Assembly: GCF_902813185.1 (NCBI RefSeq)
Contig: NZ_LR778301.1
Span: 496,001-560,000, forward strand
Source of the DNA: Denitratisoma oestradiolicum
Lineage (GTDB): Bacteria; Pseudomonadota; Gammaproteobacteria; Burkholderiales; Rhodocyclaceae
Direction: 5' to 3'
DNA: 64,000 nucleotides
Under the pieces are notes generated by a model that saw nothing but the letters and a program-made list of their open reading frames with translations, had not been told where the DNA came from and did no database searches. Below are positions 9,021 through 17,672 of the stretch, in pieces. The first letter of the stretch is position 1. Each line of letters starts with the position of its first letter. The position numbers were made by a program, and so were the translations under genes.

Positions 9021-9917
9021 ATGCGTCGGTGGGGAAACTCAGAGATGTCTGAACGCGAGGTAACGGGGCAGTTAGGTATCCCTCTCCGGGTGGGCCTGGG
9101 TGCGGTGTTCGTTCTGGCCTTTCTGTTCGTTGTTTTCGGTGGCTGGATGTGGCATTCGTCGATGGAAGAATCCCATCGGGGATTGGCCCGGGATATGGCC
9201 ATGGCCCACGGTCAGCGGATGGGCCTGCGCGTCCAGGAGGCGATGGGCGCCGCCTATATGCTGGCTTCGCTCCTGCCCCAGGAAAATTGGGAGATCGCCA
9301 ATTTTGACGCCATTGGCGCCGAACTGCTTTATCTGTTCCCGATGGTGAGTTCCGTGCAACTGGCCCCCAAGGGCGTGGTGAGTCAGATATATCCTCTGCG
9401 AGGTAACGAAGCGGCGATCGGCCATGACCTACTGAAGGACAAAGATCGCAGTCAGGAAGCATTTCGCGCCCTATCCAGGCAAAAGCTGATCCTGGCCGGG
9501 CCATTCAACCTGATCCAGGGAGGCACAGGCCTGGCTGGACGTTTTCCCGTTTTTCGCAACGACGGCGGCCGCAAGCAGGAGTTCTGGGGTTTCACCATCG
9601 CTCTGATCCGTATCGAAGGACTTCTGGCGGTGGCGGGATTTTCCGAATTTTCCCGCCTGGGCTACCGTTACACCCTCTGCCGCGAGATGGAGGGTGGCGA
9701 ATGCAGACTCTTCGCACCGATCCAGGGAAACCGCCTGGAGAAACCCGTCACCATTCCCATCGAAGTGCCCAGCGGGCGCTGGCAGCTTTCAGTGGCACCG
9801 GTCAATGGCTGGGATCCCCCTTGGTACGGCTGGCCGTTACTGGCCCTTGCGGTTCTGGTGGCGACCCTGGCGGCCAGCGCTAGTTACTTGCTCGTGAGCC
9901 GCCTGCGCCGGATTTGA
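9021..9917 (+). CDS. CHASE-domain membrane protein without output domain
   Basis: A 298-residue protein with two membrane helices (VFVLAFLFVVFGGWMW near residue 30 and PLLALAVLVATLAASASYLL near 275) enclosing an extracytoplasmic region that looks like a CHASE sensor (QLAPKGVVSQIYPLRGNEAA and GHDLL are typical). The protein ends seven residues after the second helix, so no kinase, cyclase or chemotaxis output is present. An ATG at 9045 is an alternative start. It is divergent from the histidine kinase and convergent, with a seven-base gap, to the large GGDEF/EAL gene. It could be a truncated receptor or a ligand-sensing partner for a separate signalling protein. Confidence 0.75.
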   Translation: MRRWGNSEMSEREVTGQLGIPLRVGLGAVFVLAFLFVVFGGWMWHSSMEESHRGLARDMAMAHGQRMGLRVQEAMGAAYMLASLLPQENWEIANFDAIGAELLYLFPMVSSVQLAPKGVVSQIYPLRGNEAAIGHDLLKDKDRSQEAFRALSRQKLILAGPFNLIQGGTGLAGRFPVFRNDGGRKQEFWGFTIALIRIEGLLAVAGFSEFSRLGYRYTLCREMEGGECRLFAPIQGNRLEKPVTIPIEVPSGRWQLSVAPVNGWDPPWYGWPLLALAVLVATLAASASYLLVSRLRRI

Positions 9918-9924
9918 CTTCTGG

Positions 9925-12900
9925 TCAGGTAGAGGTTTTTCGCGTGGTGGCCAGTTGTAATGATGGATGGCTGCTGATCGGCAGAGAAAAAAACGGCGTT
10001 GCGGTGATGAGTTGCAGGAATGCATGTGCCTCCAGTGGCTTGGAGAAGTAGTAGCCTTGGAGAATGTCCGCAGCGCATTCCCGCAGGAATTCGATCTGGG
10101 CCGGCCGCTCCACCCCCTCGGCGATGATGTCGAACTTGAGGGTATGGGCCATGGCGATGATGGCGCGAATGATCGAGGCCGCCTCCGGATTGTCGGGCGC
10201 GTCGGTCACGAAGGATCGATCGATTTTCAGGGTATCGAGGGGAAGTTGCTTCAGATAGCTGAGGCTGGAATAGCCGGTGCCGAAGTCGTCGATCGACAGA
10301 CTGAAGCCCAGGGACTTCAGCTTGCGCAGGGTGGCGATGCCATGATCCGCATCCTGCATCATGGCGCTCTCGGTCAGCTCAATCTCCAGGTATTTCGGAT
10401 CGAAGTCTATGTCGCAGAGCAGCCGGGATATCTTGCCGATCAGCTCCTCGTCGGCGAGCTGGTGGGCGGACATGTTGACGGCCACGAAATAATCCCTGCC
10501 CGTGGCCTCGCGCCAGCGCTTGTTTTCTTCACAGGCGGTGCGCAGTACCCATTCCCCCACCGGCACGATGAGGCCCGTGGCCTCCAGCAGGGGCACAAAT
10601 ACCGAGGGGCTGATGAAGGACTGGGTTTCGGCCTGATACCAGCGCAACAGGGCTTCCGCGCCGCGGATCTGGCCGGTGCGGGAGCAGACCAGGGGTTGGT
10701 AATGGACCGAGAACTCGCCCCTTTCCAGAGCGTGATGGAGCTTGCTTTCGATTCGCATGCGCTCCGATGAGCGGCTGTTCATGTCCTGATGGAAGAACTG
10801 ATAGGTGTTGCCGCCCCGTTCGCAGGCCGAATACATAGCGGAATCGGCGCTGCTGACCAGCCCCTCCAGGGTGTCGGAATCCTCCGGGAACAGACTGATG
10901 CCTATGCTGCTGGAGAGGTGCACTTCGTGACCGCTGATGCGCATGGTCTGTCGCAAGGCCGACTGGATGGCATCGCAAACAGCGGCGGCACGGGTGGGCC
11001 GGTCGATGCCGGAAAGCACCACGGCGAACTGGTCGCCGCCCAGGCGCGAGACATGGCCGTCGTCGCCCACCACCTCGACCAGACGCTGAGACACCTCCCG
11101 CAGCAAATAATCGCCGGCGGTGTGGCCGATGGTGTCGTTGATGACCTTGAACCGGTCGATGTCGAGGAACATCACCGCCAGCCGTCCGACGGCGCGCTTG
11201 GCCTGATCCAGATTCTGCTGCAGCAGGGCGTTGAACAGGGTGCGGTTGGGCAGGGCGGTCAGGGTATCGTGGTGGGCCAGGAATTCCACCCGGTTCTCGA
11301 TTTCCCTGCGCTTGGTGAGGTCCGAGAATACCGCCACGTAGTTGGCCACTGTGCCATCCGGATTGCGCACCACGCTCAGGTTGAGCCATTCGGGATAGAT
11401 TTCCCCATTCTTGCGCCGATTCTCGATCTCGCCATGCCATTCGCCATCCCGGTGCAGGGCTTTCCACAGTTCTTCGTAGAAGGCTCGATCCTGGCGCCCG
11501 GAGTTGAGCACGCTGGGTTTCTTCCCGATGACTTCTTCCGGCCCATAGCCGGTGACTGTGCTGAAGGCCTGATTGACCATCAGGATGCTGTTGTTGCTGT
11601 CGGTGACGATAATGCCTTCGGCGCTGTTCTCGAATACCCGGGCCGCCAAGTGCAATTTCCCCTCGGCTTCCCTGCGCCCCCTTTCCATGTCCATGGTTTC
11701 CAGGGCGAAGGAAACGTTGTCGGCCAGGTCGGTCAGCATCTGCCGCTCGTCGTTGCTGAAATTGTCCAGGGCCACGTCGAGGATGCCGATACCCCCGATG
11801 ATGCCGTCTCGGGTTCGGAATGGAAGGTGCACGAAGGAAGACAGGCCCAACTGATCCAGTTCCCGGGCAATCTCCTGGTTGCAACAGTCGAAGGTCTTGC
11901 AATAGCTGGCGTCCGCCGTGTAGCAGTGGATCTTCTGCTCCATGGCTTCCAGGATGCGTTCGGGCAGACCGGCGGTCTTGTCGGTCTCCATCATGATGTG
12001 TCGGCCATCGGCTGTGTTCAGGTAGGTCCAGGCTACCGGGAAACCACCGTGCTGATGCAGCAGGACGGCAATGGCCTGGAGTAGTTCTTCCCGATCATGG
12101 ATGCGGACAATGGCCTGGTTGGCGCCACTGAAGACCGACAGGGTACGATTCAGTCGGCGGCCATGTTCTTCCGCACGCTTGCGTTCAGTGATGTCCAGCA
12201 TGATGCCGACAATGCCGGCCACTTCGCCGCTGGCAGCGGCGAACACCGCCTTGTGGACCATGACATCCCGCTGATCGCCGCGATCATCGACGAGCAGGGC
12301 CTCGTGGACGGTGCTTCTGCCGCTATCCAGCAATTCGGTATCGGAGTTGCGGAATTCGATGTCCCGTTGCGATTGACCCGCCTCGAAGGCCGTCTTGCCG
12401 ATCAGCGCTTCCCGGGCGATGCCGAACTGTTGCTCGAAGGCGGTGTTGACGCCGATGTAGCGTCCCTGGCGGTCCTTGAAGTAGAGGGGGCCGGGAATGG
12501 CATCCACCAGCTGTTCGAGGAACAGCAGGTGTTCCCGCAGGCGGGCGTCCAGCAGCGCCTGCTCGGTGATGTCCTCGCCGAACTCGATAATGTATTCGGG
12601 GCGGCCCGCCTGGTCGGCCAGTGCCACCTTGCGAAAACGCACCGAGCGGGGCTCCTGTCCGGGCAGGTGAATGCGCTCGGTGGGTAGTTCGATCAGGCCA
12701 TCCTCGATCAGCGTCTGATAGTCGCTGCGCGACAGGCGGCCGGCCAGATCGGCATCGTAAAGTTCTTCGTTGCTGCGACCGATCAGGGCGCCCCGGGGCC
12801 GCCCCAACACTTTTTCCGTGGAACGATTGACCCGGGCGATGCGCAGGTCGCTGGCCCGCTTGACCAGGATCATGCCGGGCAGATGCTCGAAAATGCTGTC

Positions 12901-13875
12901 CAGCAGGCGGTGGGACCGATACAGGGATTCCTCCGCCTTCCTGCGCTGGGCGGCTTCCTGTTGCAGGGCCTGCTTTTCCGTATCCAGCTCACGGGTACGC
13001 TCATTGACCTTGCGTTCGAGCTCGATGGGCCGACGCAGCAGGCGCAGGACCAGCAGGTAGAGCAGGGCGCAACTCACCGCCAGGGGCAGCCAATTCACGG
13101 TGGCAAGCTGCGTCAGTACATGATTTTTCGGTTGCAGCACCACCTGGAGCCGTCCGCCGCCCTCCAGGCGGATGGATTGACTCGTGCCCTCCGTCAGCGG
13201 GGAGGGACTGCTGGTGAATAGCAGCACCTCGGGCGACATGCTGTCGCGGATATAGCTCAGGCGAACATCGAAGCCCTCTTGGGACAAGCGTGGCAGCCCG
13301 CTGGCGGCGAGTATTTCCGAGATCGGCATGACCGCGTTGACATAGCCCCAGAAACCGCCCGGCACACCATGGCGGGAGATGGATAGAGCTTGGCTGACAA
13401 CCAGTCGGTCGGCGTAGATATTGTTTCGGGGCGTGCCCGTTCGCGTCAGCAGCAGACCATCGGCCTGGCGTGAACTGTCGTGCATGGATGCCGGCCCCCG
13501 ATCCGGGCCGGTATGGATGATTCGCGGAGTGGTATCGCCCTTGATGACCTCCAGGTGGGCGCTGTTCCCATGGGCCTTGAGCAGTGCGCCGCCAACGGCC
13601 CTGTTGCGCTCCTGGTCGCTGGTCGAGAGATTGTCGGCCATGGCTTCTGTCAATGCGCCCAGTCGTTTCAGGGTATCGGCCAGCATCTGGCCGTGGAGCT
13701 GGACATGGAACTCGGTATGGGTCGCCAGTTCCCGTTCCAGACGCATCTGCTGAAAGCCCAGATAGAGCCCGATGGGAAGGGCGATCAGCAAGGTGATGCT
13801 GGCGGCGGCGATGTGGGGAAGTTCCCGTGCGCGACGGGACATCTGTTGCATCAAGTTCAAGGGGCCGACTTGCAT
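9925..13875 (-). CDS. CHASE/PAS/GAF/GGDEF/EAL cyclic-di-GMP signalling protein
   Basis: About 1316 residues. Order: membrane helix near residue 25, extracytoplasmic CHASE-like sensor, second helix, coiled coil, two PAS domains, a GAF domain, a third PAS (NSILMVNQAFSTVTGYGPEE), then GGDEF and EAL. The GGDEF signature reads RLGGDQF, with Q in place of the catalytic E, so cyclase activity is probably lost. The EAL domain keeps GAEALLRW, SIDDFGTGYSSLSYL and LKIDRSFV, so phosphodiesterase activity is likely. The start is uncertain: a TTG at 14016 and ATGs at 13875, 13851 and 13842 are all in frame and none has a good ribosome site. Confidence 0.88.
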   Translation of the reverse strand: MQVGPLNLMQQMSRRARELPHIAAASITLLIALPIGLYLGFQQMRLERELATHTEFHVQLHGQMLADTLKRLGALTEAMADNLSTSDQERNRAVGGALLKAHGNSAHLEVIKGDTTPRIIHTGPDRGPASMHDSSRQADGLLLTRTGTPRNNIYADRLVVSQALSISRHGVPGGFWGYVNAVMPISEILAASGLPRLSQEGFDVRLSYIRDSMSPEVLLFTSSPSPLTEGTSQSIRLEGGGRLQVVLQPKNHVLTQLATVNWLPLAVSCALLYLLVLRLLRRPIELERKVNERTRELDTEKQALQQEAAQRRKAEESLYRSHRLLDSIFEHLPGMILVKRASDLRIARVNRSTEKVLGRPRGALIGRSNEELYDADLAGRLSRSDYQTLIEDGLIELPTERIHLPGQEPRSVRFRKVALADQAGRPEYIIEFGEDITEQALLDARLREHLLFLEQLVDAIPGPLYFKDRQGRYIGVNTAFEQQFGIAREALIGKTAFEAGQSQRDIEFRNSDTELLDSGRSTVHEALLVDDRGDQRDVMVHKAVFAAASGEVAGIVGIMLDITERKRAEEHGRRLNRTLSVFSGANQAIVRIHDREELLQAIAVLLHQHGGFPVAWTYLNTADGRHIMMETDKTAGLPERILEAMEQKIHCYTADASYCKTFDCCNQEIARELDQLGLSSFVHLPFRTRDGIIGGIGILDVALDNFSNDERQMLTDLADNVSFALETMDMERGRREAEGKLHLAARVFENSAEGIIVTDSNNSILMVNQAFSTVTGYGPEEVIGKKPSVLNSGRQDRAFYEELWKALHRDGEWHGEIENRRKNGEIYPEWLNLSVVRNPDGTVANYVAVFSDLTKRREIENRVEFLAHHDTLTALPNRTLFNALLQQNLDQAKRAVGRLAVMFLDIDRFKVINDTIGHTAGDYLLREVSQRLVEVVGDDGHVSRLGGDQFAVVLSGIDRPTRAAAVCDAIQSALRQTMRISGHEVHLSSSIGISLFPEDSDTLEGLVSSADSAMYSACERGGNTYQFFHQDMNSRSSERMRIESKLHHALERGEFSVHYQPLVCSRTGQIRGAEALLRWYQAETQSFISPSVFVPLLEATGLIVPVGEWVLRTACEENKRWREATGRDYFVAVNMSAHQLADEELIGKISRLLCDIDFDPKYLEIELTESAMMQDADHGIATLRKLKSLGFSLSIDDFGTGYSSLSYLKQLPLDTLKIDRSFVTDAPDNPEAASIIRAIIAMAHTLKFDIIAEGVERPAQIEFLRECAADILQGYYFSKPLEAHAFLQLITATPFFSLPISSHPSLQLATTRKTST

Positions 13876-14175
13876 GGTGGTCTGGACAGGTGGGAACGCC
13901 AATACCGGAACGCAAGAAAGGTGCCTGTCGCTAGGCCAAAAGTAATACCGGTAATCCTGGTCTGGCAGCGGTTGTGGACAGTTTTCCAGGATTGTCGGTC
14001 CGATGGATTTTCTCAATTGCGAGAATGGGTTATTGAGATTCAGTCTGCAACTTTCGTTCTATTTCCTGGTTTAAAATCGCCAGCCGAATATCTGGGTATC
14101 CCTGATTCCGATCAGGTCGGTTGGCAGTGGGATGTCGGGGCTTCGGTCGGATCAAACGTGCGTAGCGGGGTACTC
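13876..14175. other. Intergenic region upstream of the decaheme operon
   Basis: These 300 bases separate the divergent GGDEF/EAL gene from the first cytochrome gene and should hold promoters for both. The only clear structure I see is the palindrome at 14101-14116. No convincing sigma-70 boxes can be assigned by eye, and no small gene is supported. Confidence 0.6.
14101..14116. promoter_or_regulatory. FNR/CRP-like palindrome
   Basis: CCTGAT-TCCG-ATCAGG is a perfect 6-4-6 inverted repeat. The inner TGAT-N4-ATCA matches the core of FNR-family sites (TTGAT-N4-ATCAA), with one symmetric outer change. It ends 59 bases before the ATG of the monoheme cytochrome that heads the decaheme/MtrB operon, a sensible position for activation. 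Binding by an oxygen- or redox-responsive regulator is inference. Confidence 0.45.
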
Positions 14176-14499
14176 ATGTACAGAAAAATGGTGATGTTGA
14201 TGGTCGGTATGGTTGGGTTCTCGGCCGCCTGGGCCTTGGATGAGGCCGCTGCCGAGGCCCTGGCCCGCAAGAGCGGCTGCCTGAAATGCCATGCCATGGA
14301 CAAGAAGAAGGATGGTCCGGCCCTGAAGGAGATCGCCGGCAAGTGGAAGAACAAGCCTGATGCCATCGCCAAGCTATCGACCCATATCACGACGGCACCC
14401 AAGGTCAAGATTGACGGAAAAGAAGAAGACCACGAGGTCCTCAAGTCCAAGGACCCGGCTGACGTGAAGAATGTGGTGGAGTGGGTGCTCAGTCGCTGA
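14176..14499 (+). CDS. Monoheme class I cytochrome c
   Basis: A 107-residue periplasmic cytochrome with a signal peptide (MYRKMVMLMVGMVGFSAAWA) and one haem site, SGCLKCHAMD, near residue 34. A C-terminal helix (DVKNVVEWVLSR) is typical of small class I cytochromes such as c5/c551. The candidate sixth ligand is not certain. The open frame extends far upstream, but the ATG at 14176 starts the signal peptide. It is the first gene of the decaheme/MtrB operon. A soluble monoheme there could shuttle electrons between the periplasmic side of the decaheme conduit and inner-membrane enzymes (inference). Confidence 0.9.
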   Translation: MYRKMVMLMVGMVGFSAAWALDEAAAEALARKSGCLKCHAMDKKKDGPALKEIAGKWKNKPDAIAKLSTHITTAPKVKIDGKEEDHEVLKSKDPADVKNVVEWVLSR

Positions 14500-14559
14500 G
14501 CTGCCAGTTTCGAGGGAGCCTCCCTCGTAGGGGAAGTCAAAATCAGGGAAGGGGAGAAA

Positions 14560-15495
14560 ATGAAGCTCAATCAGTTAGGCTGGACGGCTCTGTTGGTGGC
14601 CGGCCTGTTTGTTGGTGGCCTGGCTCAGGCTGCGGAAAAGAAGGATCTGGTACTCACGGGGGATGCCAAGTGCACCCGTTGCCATGACGAGACCGAGTCC
14701 TATCCGGTGCTGGCCATCGGCAAGACCCGCCATGGCGTCAAGACCGATGCCCGCTTGCCGGGTTGCACCGGCTGTCACGGCGAGAGCGAGACCCACATCA
14801 ACAAGCCCGAGGGGCAGGTGGAACGGCCCAAGCCCGAGTTGCCCTTCGGCAAGGGCACGGCCCGGAACGTGGAAGGCCACAACGCTGTCTGCGCCAGTTG
14901 CCACAAGGGTGGCAAGTTCATCCACTGGCAGGACAGCATCCACTCGGCCCGGGATGTGCCCTGCACCTCCTGCCATCAACTGCACACTGTCCATGACAAG
15001 GTGAGGGACCGGTCTACCCAGCCCCAGGTCTGTTTTACCTGCCACAAGGAACAGCGCAACCTGGTGACCAAACCATCCCATCACCCCATTCTGGAAGGCA
15101 AGGTGGTCTGTTCCGACTGCCACGCCAGCCATGGCTCGGCCGGTCCCCGGCTGATGGTGAGAGACAGCGTGGCCGATACCTGTTTCACCTGCCATATGGA
15201 AAAGCGCGGCGCCTTCCTGCGCAAGCATGAACCGGCCGATGATTGCACGGCCTGCCACAACCCCCATGGCTCCACGGTGGAGAACCTGCTCAAGATGCGG
15301 GCGCCCCTGCTCTGTCAGGAGTGCCATGAGCCCAGCTCTCATCAGGGCGGCATTCCCGGGTTCGCGAATAGTACCGGCACCACAAGCATGGGGCGTGGCA
15401 TCACCAATGCCCGATCCTGTCTGAATTGCCACACCAGCATCCATGGCTCGAACAATCCGGCCAACGTCAGCAACGAACGGACGTTCCGTCGCTAA
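14560..15495 (+). CDS. Decaheme c-type cytochrome, DmsE/MtrA/MtoA/PioA family
   Basis: A 311-residue secreted protein with a signal peptide ending LAQAA and exactly ten CXXCH motifs, spaced in two pentaheme halves as in MtrA. Family hallmarks include CTRCHDE, CTGCHGE, CTSCHQLH, CFTCHKEQR, CSDCHASHGS and CTACHNPHGS. The size equals MtrA/MtoA/PioA. These proteins insert into an MtrB-type barrel and carry electrons across the outer membrane. The direction (Fe(II) oxidation as in MtoA/PioA, or reduction as in MtrA/DmsE) cannot be settled from sequence. No outer-surface MtrC/OmcA-type gene follows. A GGGGA precedes the ATG, and the barrel gene starts 15 bases after its stop. Confidence 0.96.
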   Translation: MKLNQLGWTALLVAGLFVGGLAQAAEKKDLVLTGDAKCTRCHDETESYPVLAIGKTRHGVKTDARLPGCTGCHGESETHINKPEGQVERPKPELPFGKGTARNVEGHNAVCASCHKGGKFIHWQDSIHSARDVPCTSCHQLHTVHDKVRDRSTQPQVCFTCHKEQRNLVTKPSHHPILEGKVVCSDCHASHGSAGPRLMVRDSVADTCFTCHMEKRGAFLRKHEPADDCTACHNPHGSTVENLLKMRAPLLCQECHEPSSHQGGIPGFANSTGTTSMGRGITNARSCLNCHTSIHGSNNPANVSNERTFRR

Positions 15496-15510
15496 TCGGG
15501 GGAGACAAGA

Positions 15511-17628
15511 ATGAAAACATTGCATCGCGACCGTCAGACCTTTCGCCATAGCCTTGTTTATGGCGCTCTGACCCTGGCCTTTTCCTCCGTGCAGGCAGCA
15601 GAGCTGGACGAGGTGGGGGTTTTGGTGACGCCGGAAAGTCATATCAGTGCCGGCATCGGTTATCTGAACGCGGACAGCCGCCGGTTCGGCGCCTATAACG
15701 GCTTGCGGGACAAGGGCGATATTGGCTTGGTGGATTTCTCCCTGGTGAAGCGGGACGAGGAAGGCTTCTGGCTGTGGGCCAACGGCCAGCGTGTGGGGCT
15801 ACCGGATCAGCAGTTCGGTTTTGGGGCCGAGCGGCAGGGGGACTGGCGGGTGTCCATTGAATATGACCAGACGCCGCGCTATACGCCTTACGATCTTCAT
15901 ACCAATCTGCGGGGCATAGGCAGCAACAGTCAGTCCTACCCGGCCACCTACACCGCCAACCAGACCCGCTCCACGGCCGGGGGTATCCAGTTGCACACCG
16001 AGCGGGAGACTTCCCGGTTGGGGCTCAGCAAGATTTTGGGTCCCTATGAGTTGAAGGTGCTGTTCCAGAACCAGGAGAAGGATGGCAATCGGCCCTTCGG
16101 TCGGGGTACGCCGTCCTTCCAGGAATTCCTGGCGGAACCCATCCATTCCACCACGCGCCAACTGGATGTGAGCCTGGACTACACCGGAGACCGGCTGCAA
16201 CTGAGCGGGGGCTACTACGGTTCCTGGTTCTACAATCGCAATGCAGGCTCCTCCCTGGCGGTATCGAGTGGGGCGAGCGCGCTGAGTACCTTCAATCTCA
16301 TTTCCCTGCCGCCGGACAATCAGGCTCACCGTCTGCAATTGAGCGGGGCCTATCGTTTCACCGACAAGACCCGGGGTACCTTCAAGCTGGCCTATGGCCG
16401 GATCACCCAGGACGAGTCCTACATGGATGTGGGGCCGACCTATCGCAACGAGTCGGGCCGCAGCAGCCTGGGCGGACGGCTCAATACCACCCTGGCACAG
16501 TTGGGACTCTCCTCCCGGCCTATGGCCGGTCTGACCCTCACCGGCAGTTATCGCTACGAGGAACGGGACGACAAGACGCCGGTCTCCCAATACATCTACG
16601 GTGGAACGGTGGCCGTGCCGACGGCGCTTCCTGGCAGCTCCACCACCGATGGACGCAACGAGCATCGCTCCCTGAAGAACCACACCCTGAAACTGGAGGC
16701 GGGCTATCTGCTGCCCCGGGGCTATCGCCTGAATGCGGGCTTTGAACAGGACATCAAGGAACGCAATGCGGATGGGGTCCGGGTCGTGGGATACCGGGCA
16801 GAGATCGATGAACAGAGCTACCGGCTGGAACTGCGTCGGGCCATGGCAGAAACCTTGAGTGGGAGCGTGGCCCTGGTGCATGGCAAGCGTACCGGTGATG
16901 CTTATCGGCGCCTGGTGAAGCTGGACGGTGTGACGGACTATGGGTCAAACCTGCTTCAGCCCATCTATATTGGCAACCGGGATCGGGACAAGCTCAAGCT
17001 ATCCCTGGACTGGACGCCTCTGGAGGCCCTGAGCCTGCAACTGGTGGCCGAGAAATCCAAGGATGACTACGGCCCTGGCCGCAGCACGCCCGATATCGGT
17101 ATGCGCAAGGGTGAGGCCAGCCTGGTGTCCCTGGATGGGGCCTATGCCCTGACGGATGCCTGGAACCTGACGGCCTGGGTAACCCGCAACGATACCCGGA
17201 TGAATCAGGCCGACTGTTCCAAGCGGACCGCTGCTGGCGCCAGCGCTACCTGTGATCTGAGCGTCTGGAGTGCTGCCGTTTCCAACCGCAGCGACTCCTG
17301 GGGCCTGGGATTCCGGGGCAAAATCAGGAAGACCCTGGAAGTGGGGGGGGACCTGTCCCTGGCCCATGATCTCAGCCGTTACCAACTGACGGGTGCTGGT
17401 GCCGCGAATCTGCCGGACATTTCCAGCCAGATGCATACCCTCAAGCTCTTCGCCAAGTACGCTCTGAACCCGTCCACCACGATCAAGGCGGACTACCTGG
17501 TGGATAAGCGCAGGACCAACGACTGGACCTGGACCAACTGGACCTATAGCGACGGCACCTGGTTCGATGTGCGGCCCAGCGAGACTGTCCGCTTCATCGC
17601 CTTCACGATCAATTACACTTTCCAGTGA
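15511..17628 (+). CDS. MtrB/PioB-family decaheme-associated outer membrane barrel
   Basis: A 705-residue protein with a signal peptide (cleavage near VQAAE) and a long series of alternating strands with DR/ER turns, such as SGGYYGSWFYNRNAG and LTGSYRYEERDD. It ends FIAFTINYTFQ. Length and layout match MtrB, MtoB and PioB, 26-28-stranded barrels that sheath the decaheme cytochrome. I see no N-terminal CXXC pair of the kind reported for Shewanella MtrB; the only cysteines are two late in the chain, near residue 570. It immediately follows the decaheme gene with a GGGGGAG ribosome site, so the two form one operon and one conduit. Confidence 0.94.
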   Translation: MKTLHRDRQTFRHSLVYGALTLAFSSVQAAELDEVGVLVTPESHISAGIGYLNADSRRFGAYNGLRDKGDIGLVDFSLVKRDEEGFWLWANGQRVGLPDQQFGFGAERQGDWRVSIEYDQTPRYTPYDLHTNLRGIGSNSQSYPATYTANQTRSTAGGIQLHTERETSRLGLSKILGPYELKVLFQNQEKDGNRPFGRGTPSFQEFLAEPIHSTTRQLDVSLDYTGDRLQLSGGYYGSWFYNRNAGSSLAVSSGASALSTFNLISLPPDNQAHRLQLSGAYRFTDKTRGTFKLAYGRITQDESYMDVGPTYRNESGRSSLGGRLNTTLAQLGLSSRPMAGLTLTGSYRYEERDDKTPVSQYIYGGTVAVPTALPGSSTTDGRNEHRSLKNHTLKLEAGYLLPRGYRLNAGFEQDIKERNADGVRVVGYRAEIDEQSYRLELRRAMAETLSGSVALVHGKRTGDAYRRLVKLDGVTDYGSNLLQPIYIGNRDRDKLKLSLDWTPLEALSLQLVAEKSKDDYGPGRSTPDIGMRKGEASLVSLDGAYALTDAWNLTAWVTRNDTRMNQADCSKRTAAGASATCDLSVWSAAVSNRSDSWGLGFRGKIRKTLEVGGDLSLAHDLSRYQLTGAGAANLPDISSQMHTLKLFAKYALNPSTTIKADYLVDKRRTNDWTWTNWTYSDGTWFDVRPSETVRFIAFTINYTFQ

Positions 17629-17672
17629 GCGATCCCGGAACCACTTCCTCCCACTAATCGACGGAAACGCCC

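Noticed and set aside
9837..10078. Small minus-strand frames at the convergent gene ends
   Set aside because: They overlap two supported genes and have no ribosome site or homologous motif.
10789..12084. Plus-strand frame of 431 codons
   Set aside because: Antisense shadow of the PAS/GAF/GGDEF region.
14575..15642. Minus-strand frame of 355 codons opposite the decaheme gene
   Set aside because: The plus strand has ten regularly spaced CXXCH sites and a signal peptide; the minus frame has nothing recognisable.
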